A stretch of DNA of 64,000 nt from the NCBI RefSeq assembly GCF_030295975.1, contig NZ_AP027364.1, positions 620,001 to 684,000 of the forward strand, written 5' to 3'. How positions within the stretch are numbered: position 1 is the stretch's first letter; each line of letters begins with the position of its first letter. The notes under the pieces are model-generated. The model did not search any database. It was not told where the DNA came from and worked only from the letters and a program-made list of their open reading frames with translations. The DNA comes from Thalassotalea atypica (GTDB taxonomy: Bacteria > Pseudomonadota > Gammaproteobacteria > Enterobacterales > Alteromonadaceae). The position numbers were made by a program, and so were the translations under genes. Positions 9,428 through 18,534 of the stretch are shown here, in pieces.

Positions 9428-9459
9428 TCATGTATTAAACTAATAAATTTAATACATGA
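9428..9459. repeat. Perfect 12-bp AT-rich palindrome between topB and the CadC-like gene
   Basis: TCATGTATTAAA (9428-9439) and TTTAATACATGA (9448-9459) are exact reverse complements with an 8-base spacer. It lies 21 bases past the topB stop and 89 bases upstream of the CadC-like start, both on the minus strand. It has no T tract in the direction of topB, so a regulator site, possibly autoregulatory, is at least as likely as a terminator. Confidence 0.45.
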
Positions 9460-9479
9460 TAAGTTGTGTTTAGCACACT

Positions 9480-11396
9480 TCATGCAGCATTTTTTCGGCG
9501 TCGGCGTTTTTTGTAAGTTGAATTAATATTGCTTTTAAGACCTTTGAGTGAAGTAGGCAGTTGGGCACTTGCATTTGAGACTAGTTCTACTAATGTTGCC
9601 GATAGTGGCTGCATAAAATTTTGGTAGTTTGCCTTTTTTTCACCAATGTCATTCAAAGTCGCTTCCCACTGTGCAGTCATGTCAGGTGTTGTGCACTGCA
9701 CTGGTAAGGCGTCGATTAATCCGATACCTACGTCCGTCGCATGAATTTGCTTACCTTGGCGTTTTAAAAAACCGCGTTTAAACAATAATTCAATAATGCC
9801 CGCGCGAGTGGCTTCTGTGCCTAACCCGTCAGTGTCTTTTAAAATTGATTTTAGCGCTTTGTCAGTGACAAACCTATTTATGCCTGTCATCGCGCCAAGT
9901 AGCGTAGCATCGGTAAAGGCTTTAGGAGGCTGGGTTTCTTTTTCTAACAAATGCCCTTTAACGCATTGCACTACTTCGCCTTTGTTAATTTGTGGCAATG
10001 ACTGATTTACTTCATCGTCGGCTTTTTTATTCGTTGTGTTAAACAAAGATTTCCAGCCAAGTTGCTCTGGGACATTTGCCGATGCGCAGAATCGACCGCC
10101 GGCGATATCAAGCGAAATTCTTGTATGGTTGTACAAGTAGGCGGGATAAAACTGTGCGATGTACTGTCTGGCGATTAACCCATAGATGTTCTTTTCAAAA
10201 TTATTGAGGTTAGTGTTACTTGGTGATTTCTCAGTGGGTACGATAGCGTGATGCGCGCTGACTTTTCCATTATTAAATGTTTTTGATTTGATCGACGGAT
10301 CCGCATGCTTAGCGCCCTCAGCATACGCTATCCCCGATTGAGCAATGATTGATAAAATACTTTTTGCCTGTTGGTGATGCTCTAAGGGTAAGTAGCGACA
10401 ATCTGAGCGGGGGTAGGTGATCAATTTGTGTTTTTCATAGAGTGACTGACAAACATCTAACACTAGCTTAGCATTCATTGAAAAAATCTTAGCAGCATCA
10501 ATTTGTAATGAGGAAAGATTGTAAGTTAGGGGGGCATTTTGTTTTTTTTGCTCTTTTTTGACCTCAATTACTGTTGCTGTTTGGTGTTCAATACGTTGAA
10601 TGACATTTAATGCCAGCGATCGCACCAGCACTCGACCCTCTTCGTCCATGTATGGTTGACACGCCTCACTCGGCTGCCATTTCGCCATAAAGGTTTCATT
10701 GTTAACAGTTGATACTTCTGCATTGACCTCATAGAAAGGCTTTGACGTGAATGCGGAAATTTCTTTGCCTCGATTAACCACCAAACCTAGAACGGGAGTT
10801 TGTACTCGGCCAACTGACAGCACACCCTGATAACCGACTTTACCGCCTTGAATGGTGTATGCGCGAGTCAAATTAATACCATATAGCCAATCGGCGCGGC
10901 TTCTTGCTAAAGCAGAAACAGATAGCGGCATAAAATCACTATTGGGTTTTAATTGTGTAAGTGAGCGCTTTACCGCCGCTAAATTTAAGTCGCTGATCAG
11001 CAGCCGTTGCATGCTTTGGCGTTTTTGCTGACTGACATTTAAGTAATCAATCACTTCATCGACCAGTAGCTGCCCCTCTCTGTCAGGATCACCAGCGTGA
11101 ATAATGTGGTGACATTGTTTTACCAGTTTTCTGACCACGGTTAACTGACTTTTTGTTTTGAATTTCGGTTTTAATTGCCATTGTTCAGGAATGATAGGCA
11201 GGTGCTCTAGCTGCCATTTTTTATATTTTTCATCATAATGATCAGGTTCAACTTGTTCTAAAATATGGCCAATACACCACGTCACAACATCTCCGTTACC
11301 TGTCTGTATAAACCCTTGCTGTTTCTTATGGGGTTTAGGTAAGGCATCAGCAATGGCGCGTCCCAGGCTTGGTTTTTCGGCAATATACAAATTCAT
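9480..11396 (-). CDS. topB: DNA topoisomerase III
   Basis: 638-residue type IA topoisomerase that passes single strands and decatenates DNA. An N-terminal Toprim domain (MNLYIAEKPSLGRAIADALP; HAGDPDREGQLLVDEV with the metal-binding DxD) is followed by the cleavage/strand-passage core. The catalytic tyrosine lies in YPRSD at residue 328, the same number as in E. coli TopB. TDGLGTEATRAGIIE marks the conserved C-terminal core. Length is close to the E. coli enzyme (653). The tail is very basic (KKRRRRKNAA). It stands alone on the minus strand. Confidence 0.95.
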   Translation of the reverse strand: MNLYIAEKPSLGRAIADALPKPHKKQQGFIQTGNGDVVTWCIGHILEQVEPDHYDEKYKKWQLEHLPIIPEQWQLKPKFKTKSQLTVVRKLVKQCHHIIHAGDPDREGQLLVDEVIDYLNVSQQKRQSMQRLLISDLNLAAVKRSLTQLKPNSDFMPLSVSALARSRADWLYGINLTRAYTIQGGKVGYQGVLSVGRVQTPVLGLVVNRGKEISAFTSKPFYEVNAEVSTVNNETFMAKWQPSEACQPYMDEEGRVLVRSLALNVIQRIEHQTATVIEVKKEQKKQNAPLTYNLSSLQIDAAKIFSMNAKLVLDVCQSLYEKHKLITYPRSDCRYLPLEHHQQAKSILSIIAQSGIAYAEGAKHADPSIKSKTFNNGKVSAHHAIVPTEKSPSNTNLNNFEKNIYGLIARQYIAQFYPAYLYNHTRISLDIAGGRFCASANVPEQLGWKSLFNTTNKKADDEVNQSLPQINKGEVVQCVKGHLLEKETQPPKAFTDATLLGAMTGINRFVTDKALKSILKDTDGLGTEATRAGIIELLFKRGFLKRQGKQIHATDVGIGLIDALPVQCTTPDMTAQWEATLNDIGEKKANYQNFMQPLSATLVELVSNASAQLPTSLKGLKSNINSTYKKRRRRKNAA

Positions 11397-11574
11397 GTTC
11401 TTAGGTCATTTAAAAAGATTATCTCTACTATAAATTGATACTGTTTATTTATCCAGTTAAAGTGAGAGGGTTAATGCTATGAGTAAATAAATTTTTTGAA
11501 AAGTGTAATAAAAAGGTAAACGCTGCGACTGTTGTTATGACGCAAATAAAACAATAAAGATTAAGGATGATGAC

Positions 11575-12666
11575 ATGCGCAGACCCGTCAAAAAACGAAT
11601 TCACTTTTTTGTCGTTGCTATAGCTATTTTTGTCAGTGGCTTTCAGTTCTTACCTGAGACAATAAACCTACAGGGTAATTTACTCACGTTAATGCCTTTG
11701 TTCTTAGCTGTTTTCGGATATTTTATCGTTGTGCCACTGTTGTATTGGTTTTGGGTAATTAAGGCGGGTCAACAAAAGCCTTGGAAAATGATATTGGCAC
11801 TGTCGCTAAGTTGTGCATGTGCCCGATACAGCTTTCCAACCGACATTGCTCATCACTTTGAGTTTGTTGTTTACATCAAGTACCCAATCATTGCGGTAGT
11901 GCTTATTTTTGAGTTTTATTTGATGTGGACTATCGCAAAAGGACTTTGGAACGCGAGAAAGCTGTCGGGAGACCCCCGAGTTCATACCCTAGAAAAATAT
12001 AAAGACAATGAAAAAAAATTAGCAGTAGCGCTTCCAATGGCGTGGGAGCCTGCGAGTTGGTATTACATGATCCCAAGGTTTTCTAAAAATCATATCAAAG
12101 CCATATGCCAACTAAACGTTAACGCTTGTTCATCTATGCATTGGGGTTTGTCGATATTCGCCTGCTTAGTTCTGGGCGTACTGAGTTATTATTTATTGAT
12201 GGGTTGGAGTGAAATTGCAGCAGTGATTGTGGCAACCTTGATTTGCTATGGTGTGATTTTTCTCACCGCCAATCATCGAGTGGCTAAGTATTACTCTATT
12301 TATTTAAATCATGATAATAAACTCGTTATTAACAAAGCATTTTGGAGCATGATTGTTATTAATCTTGATGATATTGAAAAAGCATCCGCAGGCGAATTTA
12401 ATAGAGATGAACAGTCAGAACAGCTAATCCTTGGCCGTGGTCAATGCGCAAATATTAGCCTGACCTTTAAAACACCTCAAACTTACTTAGCCATGTTAGG
12501 GCAGTTCCCGGAACAGGTGGAAAGACTTTGGCTTGATGTAGACGCACCTGAAACGTTAATAAAAGAGATTAACAAAGCTAGAACGAGTTACTCAAATCTG
12601 TCTGTACGGGAAAACACAATGATCGACAACAATACTGTTGTTGCAGGAACCCCATGTCCTGAATAA
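11575..12666 (+). CDS. Uncharacterised multi-pass membrane protein
   Basis: 363 residues, not recognised. Five or six hydrophobic helices are visible: about 10-28, 38-60, 72-86, 100-122, 205-222 and 228-245. After them comes a soluble, possibly PH-like beta-rich C-terminal part (YSIYLNHDNKLVINKAFWSMIVINLDDIEK). ATG 11575 follows an SD-like TTAAGGATG. It is a single gene between divergent topB and convergent NIT-GGDEF-EAL. An inner-membrane location is safe; function is not assigned. Confidence 0.6.
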   Translation: MRRPVKKRIHFFVVAIAIFVSGFQFLPETINLQGNLLTLMPLFLAVFGYFIVVPLLYWFWVIKAGQQKPWKMILALSLSCACARYSFPTDIAHHFEFVVYIKYPIIAVVLIFEFYLMWTIAKGLWNARKLSGDPRVHTLEKYKDNEKKLAVALPMAWEPASWYYMIPRFSKNHIKAICQLNVNACSSMHWGLSIFACLVLGVLSYYLLMGWSEIAAVIVATLICYGVIFLTANHRVAKYYSIYLNHDNKLVINKAFWSMIVINLDDIEKASAGEFNRDEQSEQLILGRGQCANISLTFKTPQTYLAMLGQFPEQVERLWLDVDAPETLIKEINKARTSYSNLSVRENTMIDNNTVVAGTPCPE

Positions 12667-12763
12667 AATTCAAAAAACAATCGATAAAATACGTGTTATT
12701 AGCTGACGTAGTAAGCACTTTATTGTTTATTGTAAAGCTTTAGAAATGCATTCTGACTGTACT

Positions 12764-15700
12764 TTACTTTATTATGTAATCGGTGTTTTTCAAGAACGTG
12801 ATAAAACTTTCTAGTTCGAGTGGTTTTGAGATGTGATAACCTTGAGCATATTCACAATGTAATGCTTGCATATGCTCTAAATGGGCTTGTGTTTCGACAC
12901 CTTCTGCAACAAGCCTAAGGTCCAAACTGCGTCCAATCATTACTATAGCTTCAACTAGACTGGCGTCTGCATCATCTTCTAGCATTTTCCAGATAAAACT
13001 ACGGTCAATTTTTAGGACATCAATAGGAAATTGTTTTAAATAACTCAGTGAAGAGTAGCCTGTGCCAAAGTCGTCCATGTAAATATCAACATTAAGATCT
13101 CTTATCGCTTGTAAGGTGTTTTTCACGTGTTGACTGTCTTCTAACAGCATACTTTCGGTAATCTCAATCTTCAATGAGTGTGGGTCGAGGTCGAACTTGG
13201 CTATGGTGTCAGCAATCACGTCTTCAATCGGTTTTTTATTTGAAGATATGCATTGTCGACCAGATACATTAACCGCTACGTGAATTGAAAAGTCCAAATC
13301 GTGGAGTAAACAAATAGCTAAAGCGGCTTGCTCTAAAACTTGTTCACCAATTTCTACAATAAGGCCAGACTCTTCTGCTCTTGGAATAAATACGTCGGGA
13401 AAGATCATGCCCTTTGTTGGATGATTCCATCTTATAAGCGCCTCTGCTCCAATGATGCAGTTGTCTTTTAATGACAATACCGGTTGATAATGTAAGGTGA
13501 ATTCTCTGTTTTTTACTGCCCGACGAAGTTCGAGCTCTAACTGCATTTGCTCAGTAACAGCGATATTCATTTCTGGCATATAGAAACAAAAGGTATTTTT
13601 ACCTTCATCTTTTGCTTGATACATCGCGGTGTCTGCATGCTTAACCAATTCTTCAACGCTATGAGCATCGTCTGGGTATATAGTGATGCCAATACTGGCG
13701 GACACAATGGCTTCTTGCCCATTAGAAAGCTTGATTGGTTTAGCGGCTTCTTTCAGTATTTTTAACGCAATGGACTTAATTTCAGCGACACCATTAATAT
13801 TCGATGACAATACAACGAATTCGTCACCACCGAATCGTGAGACAGTATCACTTTTTCTCAAACATTCGGTTAGCCTGTTAGCAATGGTAATGATGAGCTC
13901 GTCGCCATAACTGTGACCGTATGTATCATTTACAAACTTAAAACGGTCAAGGTCGATAAACATCACTGTCAGTTTTTTTTCCGATCGTGGTTGCATTTCA
14001 ATTTCGTGTCGCAAGCGATCTAAAAATAGATTTCTGTTCGGTAAGTCTGTCAATGCATCGTGATTTGCTTGATACCAGATATCTTGTTCATACTGTTTAT
14101 ACTGTGTGATGTCAGAAAACATACTGATGTGTTGAACGATGTTGCCATTGATGTCTTTGACTACACTAAGCGCGATGAATTCAGGGTATACTTCACCGTT
14201 TTTGCGTTTATTCCATATTTCACTTTGCCATCTGCCATCTTCTAATAGGCTATTCCACATTTGCTGATAAAATTCAGGTCCATGGCGACCAGATTGTAAT
14301 ATTTTAGGGTTTTTCCCTTTCACTTCTTCAAGGGTATAGCCGGTGATTTTGGTAAACGCTGGATTAACAAGTTGGATATTATTTTGCGCATCAGAAATTA
14401 AAATTGCTTCTGAAGCATGCTCAAATACTGCTGCCGAAATACGTGTTTGGCGTTCAGAGTGTTCACGTTCATCAAGTAATTCATTATAGGAAATTGCAAT
14501 TTGAGTTAGTTCATCGTCGCCTGAGACTGTCAGTTTTTGGTCAAAATTTCCTGTTTGCTTCATCTGCAGGATCTTCGTTGAAATTTTCTCAATTTCGCCA
14601 GCTACACGTTTGAATATCAAATAGGATAATAATAATGATAAGACCAAAGTAAATAGCATTAACAGCAAGTTACGAGCAACGGATTGCGTTGATTTTTGCT
14701 GATTGATTTGCACGTTTAACAATAAGTTTTCTTGCACCTTGGCTGCAATATCTTGAAAAGCTTTTATTCTCGAGGTGGTAATGTCCCACCAAAATTCATT
14801 TTCAATGGTAATGTTTAGCTCATGCAGCTGCAGTAAAGCCGCTTGTAATTCTTCTACTTGAATAACCTTGTCGATATTAACTTGTGCAAGAGCCGAGTCA
14901 CTTTGAATCAACTCTAAACTGTATTCCAGCTTTGTTAACTGCTGTTCAATTGTATTCAATGCATGTGTGTCAGTAGCATTGGTGACATAGTGAATCGCTA
15001 TTTGTTCTAGGTGAAGGTGAGCCTTGCTCAATTTTCTGATTATTTTTTTAAGTAAAGTCGTCGATTTATATTCGGCGTATTCATTGAAATCATCAGACAG
15101 ACTGTCGATGCTTAACAGCAGCATTAAATCTAACATCAATGGATTTCTATCGATTTTTTGCTGTAGTTTTTTTCTTATGTTAACTATTTCTTTATATTCG
15201 TCTGTCAGTAATTGTGCACGAATGTTGCCACTGACATGCTCGTTTTGTGCCGATAACAAACGGTCAATGATTTTATCTTGCTCGTTTGAGTAACTTAAAA
15301 TGTGTTGAAGTTGGACATTGTTATACGCACTAGTGCTTAACAAGCCATTGATTGCCCCTCTTTCACGACCTGAGTGTTCTTGCAGCCACAATAAATTAGT
15401 GAATTGATTGATCAGCCTGAGTTGATCGATTGAATTAGTGGCAAATTGAATTTTCTCAACGCTGTCGATCAGCGTAGTGATGAACTGTGAATAGTATTCG
15501 AAAGAATTTGGCGCCTCATATTTATCAATCTTTTGGCGTTGGGCGTATAAAGCCTTGCTATTTTCCATCAAGCGTTTAAATTCTTGCTCGACAGAAATGG
15601 ACTCATTGAGTGTTTCTAACGACAAGTTTTGACTAAGTAATGACTGAACTAATTGCTTTAATTTAACGAGTTGTTCATCAGTCTCTGCTCGTTTCTTAAT

Positions 15701-15988
15701 TAGTTCATTATTGAATAATCGTCCTTTACTTCCTATAAACGCTTCTGAAATCCCGCGTTCTTGCTGTAATGCAAAAATAAGAGATTCGAGTTTGGATGAG
15801 ATATTAACAAAGTCTCTGTTCTTATTAACTTGTACTAACCTAACGTAATGATCTTGTATTTGATTGATGGTAATTAAAGTTAATGTGGCAAAAGGGACAA
15901 GCAAAAAACACAGTAATTTGGTCTTTATGTTTAATCGATTCAACTTCCATGAAATTGCTTTTAAAACACCCATTTTAAAATTATCCAA
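12764..15988 (-). CDS. NIT-HAMP-PAS-GGDEF-EAL c-di-GMP signalling protein
   Basis: 1074 residues. A first transmembrane helix (about 24-44) and a second (about 440-462) bracket a periplasmic helical sensor with NIT-type nitrate/nitrite-sensing features (FALQQERGISEAFIGSKG, LLWLQEHSGRERGAINGLL). Then come HAMP (about 463-515), PAS/PAC (about 525-640), GGDEF (motif near residue 719, intact, preceded by a full RxxD inhibitory site RKSD) and EAL (EALIRW near 847). The EAL catalytic set is complete: NVSGRQ, ITESML, DDFGTGYSS, KIDRSFI, AEGVETQ and QGYHISKP. Both synthesis and hydrolysis of c-di-GMP are therefore chemically possible. Nitrate/nitrite sensing is inferred from the domain. It stands alone with no obvious operon partner. 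Confidence 0.92.
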   Translation of the reverse strand: MDNFKMGVLKAISWKLNRLNIKTKLLCFLLVPFATLTLITINQIQDHYVRLVQVNKNRDFVNISSKLESLIFALQQERGISEAFIGSKGRLFNNELIKKRAETDEQLVKLKQLVQSLLSQNLSLETLNESISVEQEFKRLMENSKALYAQRQKIDKYEAPNSFEYYSQFITTLIDSVEKIQFATNSIDQLRLINQFTNLLWLQEHSGRERGAINGLLSTSAYNNVQLQHILSYSNEQDKIIDRLLSAQNEHVSGNIRAQLLTDEYKEIVNIRKKLQQKIDRNPLMLDLMLLLSIDSLSDDFNEYAEYKSTTLLKKIIRKLSKAHLHLEQIAIHYVTNATDTHALNTIEQQLTKLEYSLELIQSDSALAQVNIDKVIQVEELQAALLQLHELNITIENEFWWDITTSRIKAFQDIAAKVQENLLLNVQINQQKSTQSVARNLLLMLFTLVLSLLLSYLIFKRVAGEIEKISTKILQMKQTGNFDQKLTVSGDDELTQIAISYNELLDEREHSERQTRISAAVFEHASEAILISDAQNNIQLVNPAFTKITGYTLEEVKGKNPKILQSGRHGPEFYQQMWNSLLEDGRWQSEIWNKRKNGEVYPEFIALSVVKDINGNIVQHISMFSDITQYKQYEQDIWYQANHDALTDLPNRNLFLDRLRHEIEMQPRSEKKLTVMFIDLDRFKFVNDTYGHSYGDELIITIANRLTECLRKSDTVSRFGGDEFVVLSSNINGVAEIKSIALKILKEAAKPIKLSNGQEAIVSASIGITIYPDDAHSVEELVKHADTAMYQAKDEGKNTFCFYMPEMNIAVTEQMQLELELRRAVKNREFTLHYQPVLSLKDNCIIGAEALIRWNHPTKGMIFPDVFIPRAEESGLIVEIGEQVLEQAALAICLLHDLDFSIHVAVNVSGRQCISSNKKPIEDVIADTIAKFDLDPHSLKIEITESMLLEDSQHVKNTLQAIRDLNVDIYMDDFGTGYSSLSYLKQFPIDVLKIDRSFIWKMLEDDADASLVEAIVMIGRSLDLRLVAEGVETQAHLEHMQALHCEYAQGYHISKPLELESFITFLKNTDYIIK

Positions 15989-16140
15989 TCTAAATCAAAA
16001 TATCGCTATCATCCTAATAAAGGTAGACCTTAAGTATGAATATGAACATTTAATCTTTCAGGTCTGACCAGGGTGGACATTATAAAAAGATTCGTTGTCA
16101 AAAACTAACCATGTCGTGTAATTTTTTGTTCTTGAAAATA

Positions 16141-16168
16141 AAAAAGCTCAACAAATGCTGAGCTTTTT
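16141..16168 (-). terminator. Terminator after ppaC
   Basis: 10-bp stem AAAAAGCTCA (16141-16150) / TGAGCTTTTT (16159-16168). Read on the minus strand it ends in a T run 23 bases beyond the ppaC stop. T runs occur on both sides, so it could act in both directions. Confidence 0.88.
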
Positions 16169-16191
16169 TACTTGCAATGTATACTTATCGA

Positions 16192-17115
16192 CTATGCGAG
16201 CGAGTCTTGCAGCGGTGGTACCACTTGTTTTTTACGACTCATGATACCGTCAATCCACACTTTACCGTCAATAGATGCTTTGCCGTAGGCTTTTTCAGTT
16301 AAGTCATTATTATTACTTACAACAAGAACTTCAGAGCCTTCTTTCATTATGTCGGTTAATACAAGTAATACGCTGTGGTAATCACCTTCACCTTTTAGCG
16401 CAGCAATATCTGCTTGTAAATCAGCTTTCATGTCGTCGACTAAGGCTAAATCAATCAATTCTAATTGCCCGATGCCTACTTTGTTGCCGTGCATATTGAA
16501 GTCTTTATAGTCGCGCATTACTAATTCACGAATTGGTGTACCAGCGACGGCCGATTTTACTTCAAACATTTCCATGCCTAATGCTTTGTAATCTTCAATG
16601 CCTGCAATTTCAGCTAGCGCTTCAACGCATTTAATATCAGCCGTTGTACAGGTAGGTGATTTGAAAATTACCGTATCAGATAAAATGGCACACATCATTG
16701 CACCAGCGATATTCTTTGGAATCTCAACGCCATGAAAGTCATACATCATTTTGATGATGGTGTTAGTACAACCCACTGGGCGAATCCAACATTCAAGTGG
16801 TGTTGAGGTGGTAATGTCACCTAGTTTATGGTGATCAATAATGCCTAACACTGTTGTATCGTCTATATCATCTGGGCCTTGAATGCGATCAGAGTGATCG
16901 ACAACGTATATGCCATCGGTATCAGCAAAGGTCATTTTAAGCTCTGGTTGTTCAAAACCGAATTTATCTAAAATGAATAACGTTTCTGGCGATAATTCAC
17001 CCAAACGTGCTGGTTGAACGTCTTCACCGATAGATGTTTTAAGGTACGACAACGCAATCGCTGAACAAATTGAGTCAGAGTCAGGAACTTTATGTCCTAC
17101 TGCATATGCTGGCAT
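16192..17115 (-). CDS. ppaC: Manganese-dependent (family II) inorganic pyrophosphatase
   Basis: DHH-family phosphoesterase that hydrolyses pyrophosphate. The start is placed at the ATG of MPAYAVGHK (17115), with AGAGAG upstream, giving 307 residues, normal for the family; a longer frame to 17166 adds 17 unconserved residues. Metal-binding motifs are GHKVPDSDSICSA, VVDHSD and the DHH signature GIIDHHKLGD. A C-terminal DHHA2 domain carries the substrate-binding SRKKQVVPPL. Family II enzymes need Mn/Co and are patchily distributed in gammaproteobacteria. It has terminators on both sides, so it is probably monocistronic. Confidence 0.94.
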   Translation of the reverse strand: MPAYAVGHKVPDSDSICSAIALSYLKTSIGEDVQPARLGELSPETLFILDKFGFEQPELKMTFADTDGIYVVDHSDRIQGPDDIDDTTVLGIIDHHKLGDITTSTPLECWIRPVGCTNTIIKMMYDFHGVEIPKNIAGAMMCAILSDTVIFKSPTCTTADIKCVEALAEIAGIEDYKALGMEMFEVKSAVAGTPIRELVMRDYKDFNMHGNKVGIGQLELIDLALVDDMKADLQADIAALKGEGDYHSVLLVLTDIMKEGSEVLVVSNNNDLTEKAYGKASIDGKVWIDGIMSRKKQVVPPLQDSLA

Positions 17116-17287
17116 TGAATGGCTCTCTTTAAAGTGATTAGAATTTAATGGCCCATATTCTATCAAAAAGCACTGCTGTTCGACTAGTAAGCTTTTTAAA
17201 TGAGTTAGAGCTTATCGTTTTATGGCAATGTAACGACACGATCTGCCTCAGAGCTCATCTTGCCCACTACCTATCTATCTGCGGCAA

Positions 17288-17311
17288 CAAAAAAGGGAGC
17301 AGATGCTCCCT
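17288..17311 (-). terminator. Terminator after fbp
   Basis: On the minus strand, GGGAGC / GCTCCC stem with a 4-base loop followed by a run of six T, 23 bases after the fbp stop. Confidence 0.85.
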
Positions 17312-17333
17312 CAGAATTTTAATTCTTAGTGTG

Positions 17334-18302
17334 TTACTTATAATAGCTCAAGCATTTGTCGACTTCATTGGCTGAACCCATGATCACTTCAACACGTTGG
17401 TGAATATCGGTTGGCACTATGTCCATGATACGCTCTTTGCTAGTGACCGCTTTACCGCCCGCTTGTTCAATTAAGAAGCTCATTGGGTTGGCTTCGTACA
17501 TCAAGCGCAACTTATAAGGTTTCTTGGGGTTTTTATTATCAGCAGGATAGGTAAATATGCCGCCACGGGTTAATACGCGATGAATATCACCCACCATAGC
17601 GGCAATCCAACGCATATTAAAGTACTCGCCTCGTGGGCCTGAGTCACCAGCAACTAAATCGGTAATGTAGTTTTGCATAGGTTTTTCCCAGAAACGTTGA
17701 TTTGACATATTAATGGCAAATTCACGGGTATCTTTAGGTACTTGTACATTACGTTCAACTAGTAAATAACCACCGTGAGTGCGATCAAGTACGTAAAAAT
17801 GAGTACCACTGCCGGTGGTCATCACCAACATAGTTGATGGACCGTATAAAACATAGCCAGCGCACACTTGTTTGTGACCGGGCTGTTTAAACTGAGCAGG
17901 ATCACCCGCATCCAACTCAGGGATCGCTTCGTGAATTGAGAAAATAGTACCGATAAGTGAATTGATATCAATATTTGAACTGCCATCGAGTGGGTCGAAT
18001 GATACTAGGAATTTACCATTTTCATCGCCCGCGACTGAAGTGTCTTCTTCTTCAGAAGAAATCGCTTTGGCAAAGCCCGACTCTAATACGATGTCCTTAA
18101 ATAATTCATTGGCAACAACGTCTAGCTTCTTTTGAACTTCACCTTGGATATTTTCATCAAGGGTTGAGCCCATTAAACCACCTAAGTGTGCTTGGCTAAC
18201 ACGGAAAGAAATTTCTTTAGTTGCCGCAAGAATGGTTTTAATTAAAGAGATCAAGTCTAGTGGAACATTATCTTCACGTAACGCGGGAGCTAGTCGTTGC
18301 AT
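17334..18302 (-). CDS. fbp: Fructose-1,6-bisphosphatase class I
   Basis: 322-residue gluconeogenic phosphatase (fructose-1,6-bisphosphate to fructose-6-phosphate), cytoplasmic. Diagnostic motifs are the metal-binding [12 protein letters not shown] (about residues 102-113), [18 protein letters not shown] and the C-terminal [17 protein letters not shown]. The length matches class I enzymes (E. coli 332). It lies upstream of ppaC on the same strand but is separated by its own terminator. An 8-bp inverted repeat lies 31 bases upstream of the start codon. Confidence 0.95.
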   Translation of the reverse strand: MQRLAPALREDNVPLDLISLIKTILAATKEISFRVSQAHLGGLMGSTLDENIQGEVQKKLDVVANELFKDIVLESGFAKAISSEEEDTSVAGDENGKFLVSFDPLDGSSNIDINSLIGTIFSIHEAIPELDAGDPAQFKQPGHKQVCAGYVLYGPSTMLVMTTGSGTHFYVLDRTHGGYLLVERNVQVPKDTREFAINMSNQRFWEKPMQNYITDLVAGDSGPRGEYFNMRWIAAMVGDIHRVLTRGGIFTYPADNKNPKKPYKLRLMYEANPMSFLIEQAGGKAVTSKERIMDIVPTDIHQRVEVIMGSANEVDKCLSYYK

Positions 18303-18332
18303 TGGGGTACCTAATTCGCCTTAGAGTCAAAT

Positions 18333-18361
18333 TCAAACGGCATATGGATTGATCCGTTTGA
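18333..18361. promoter_or_regulatory. Inverted repeat upstream of fbp
   Basis: TCAAACGG (18333-18340) and CCGTTTGA (18354-18361) are exact reverse complements with a 13-base spacer, between divergent fbp and the metalloprotease gene and closer to fbp. It does not match the classical Cra site. A possible operator, with no known binding protein. Confidence 0.3.
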
Positions 18362-18534
18362 TATAAAGTGTATATTTTATACCTTGTGTTTATCAGTTGC
18401 ATTTATCGTGATTTTTATCGAACACTTGGCTTGAGCAGTAAAATGATCAAACGCGAAGAAAGTTTTCACGGCAACTTCCGGCGAATTATACATGAATTCG
18501 CCAGCATTTTTACCAAAAATAATAAGGAATATGG

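Noticed and set aside
12667-12763. Possible terminator between 12666 and 12764
   Set aside because: Only loosely complementary AT-rich arms (around CAATCGATAAAATACGTG); no convincing stem with T run.
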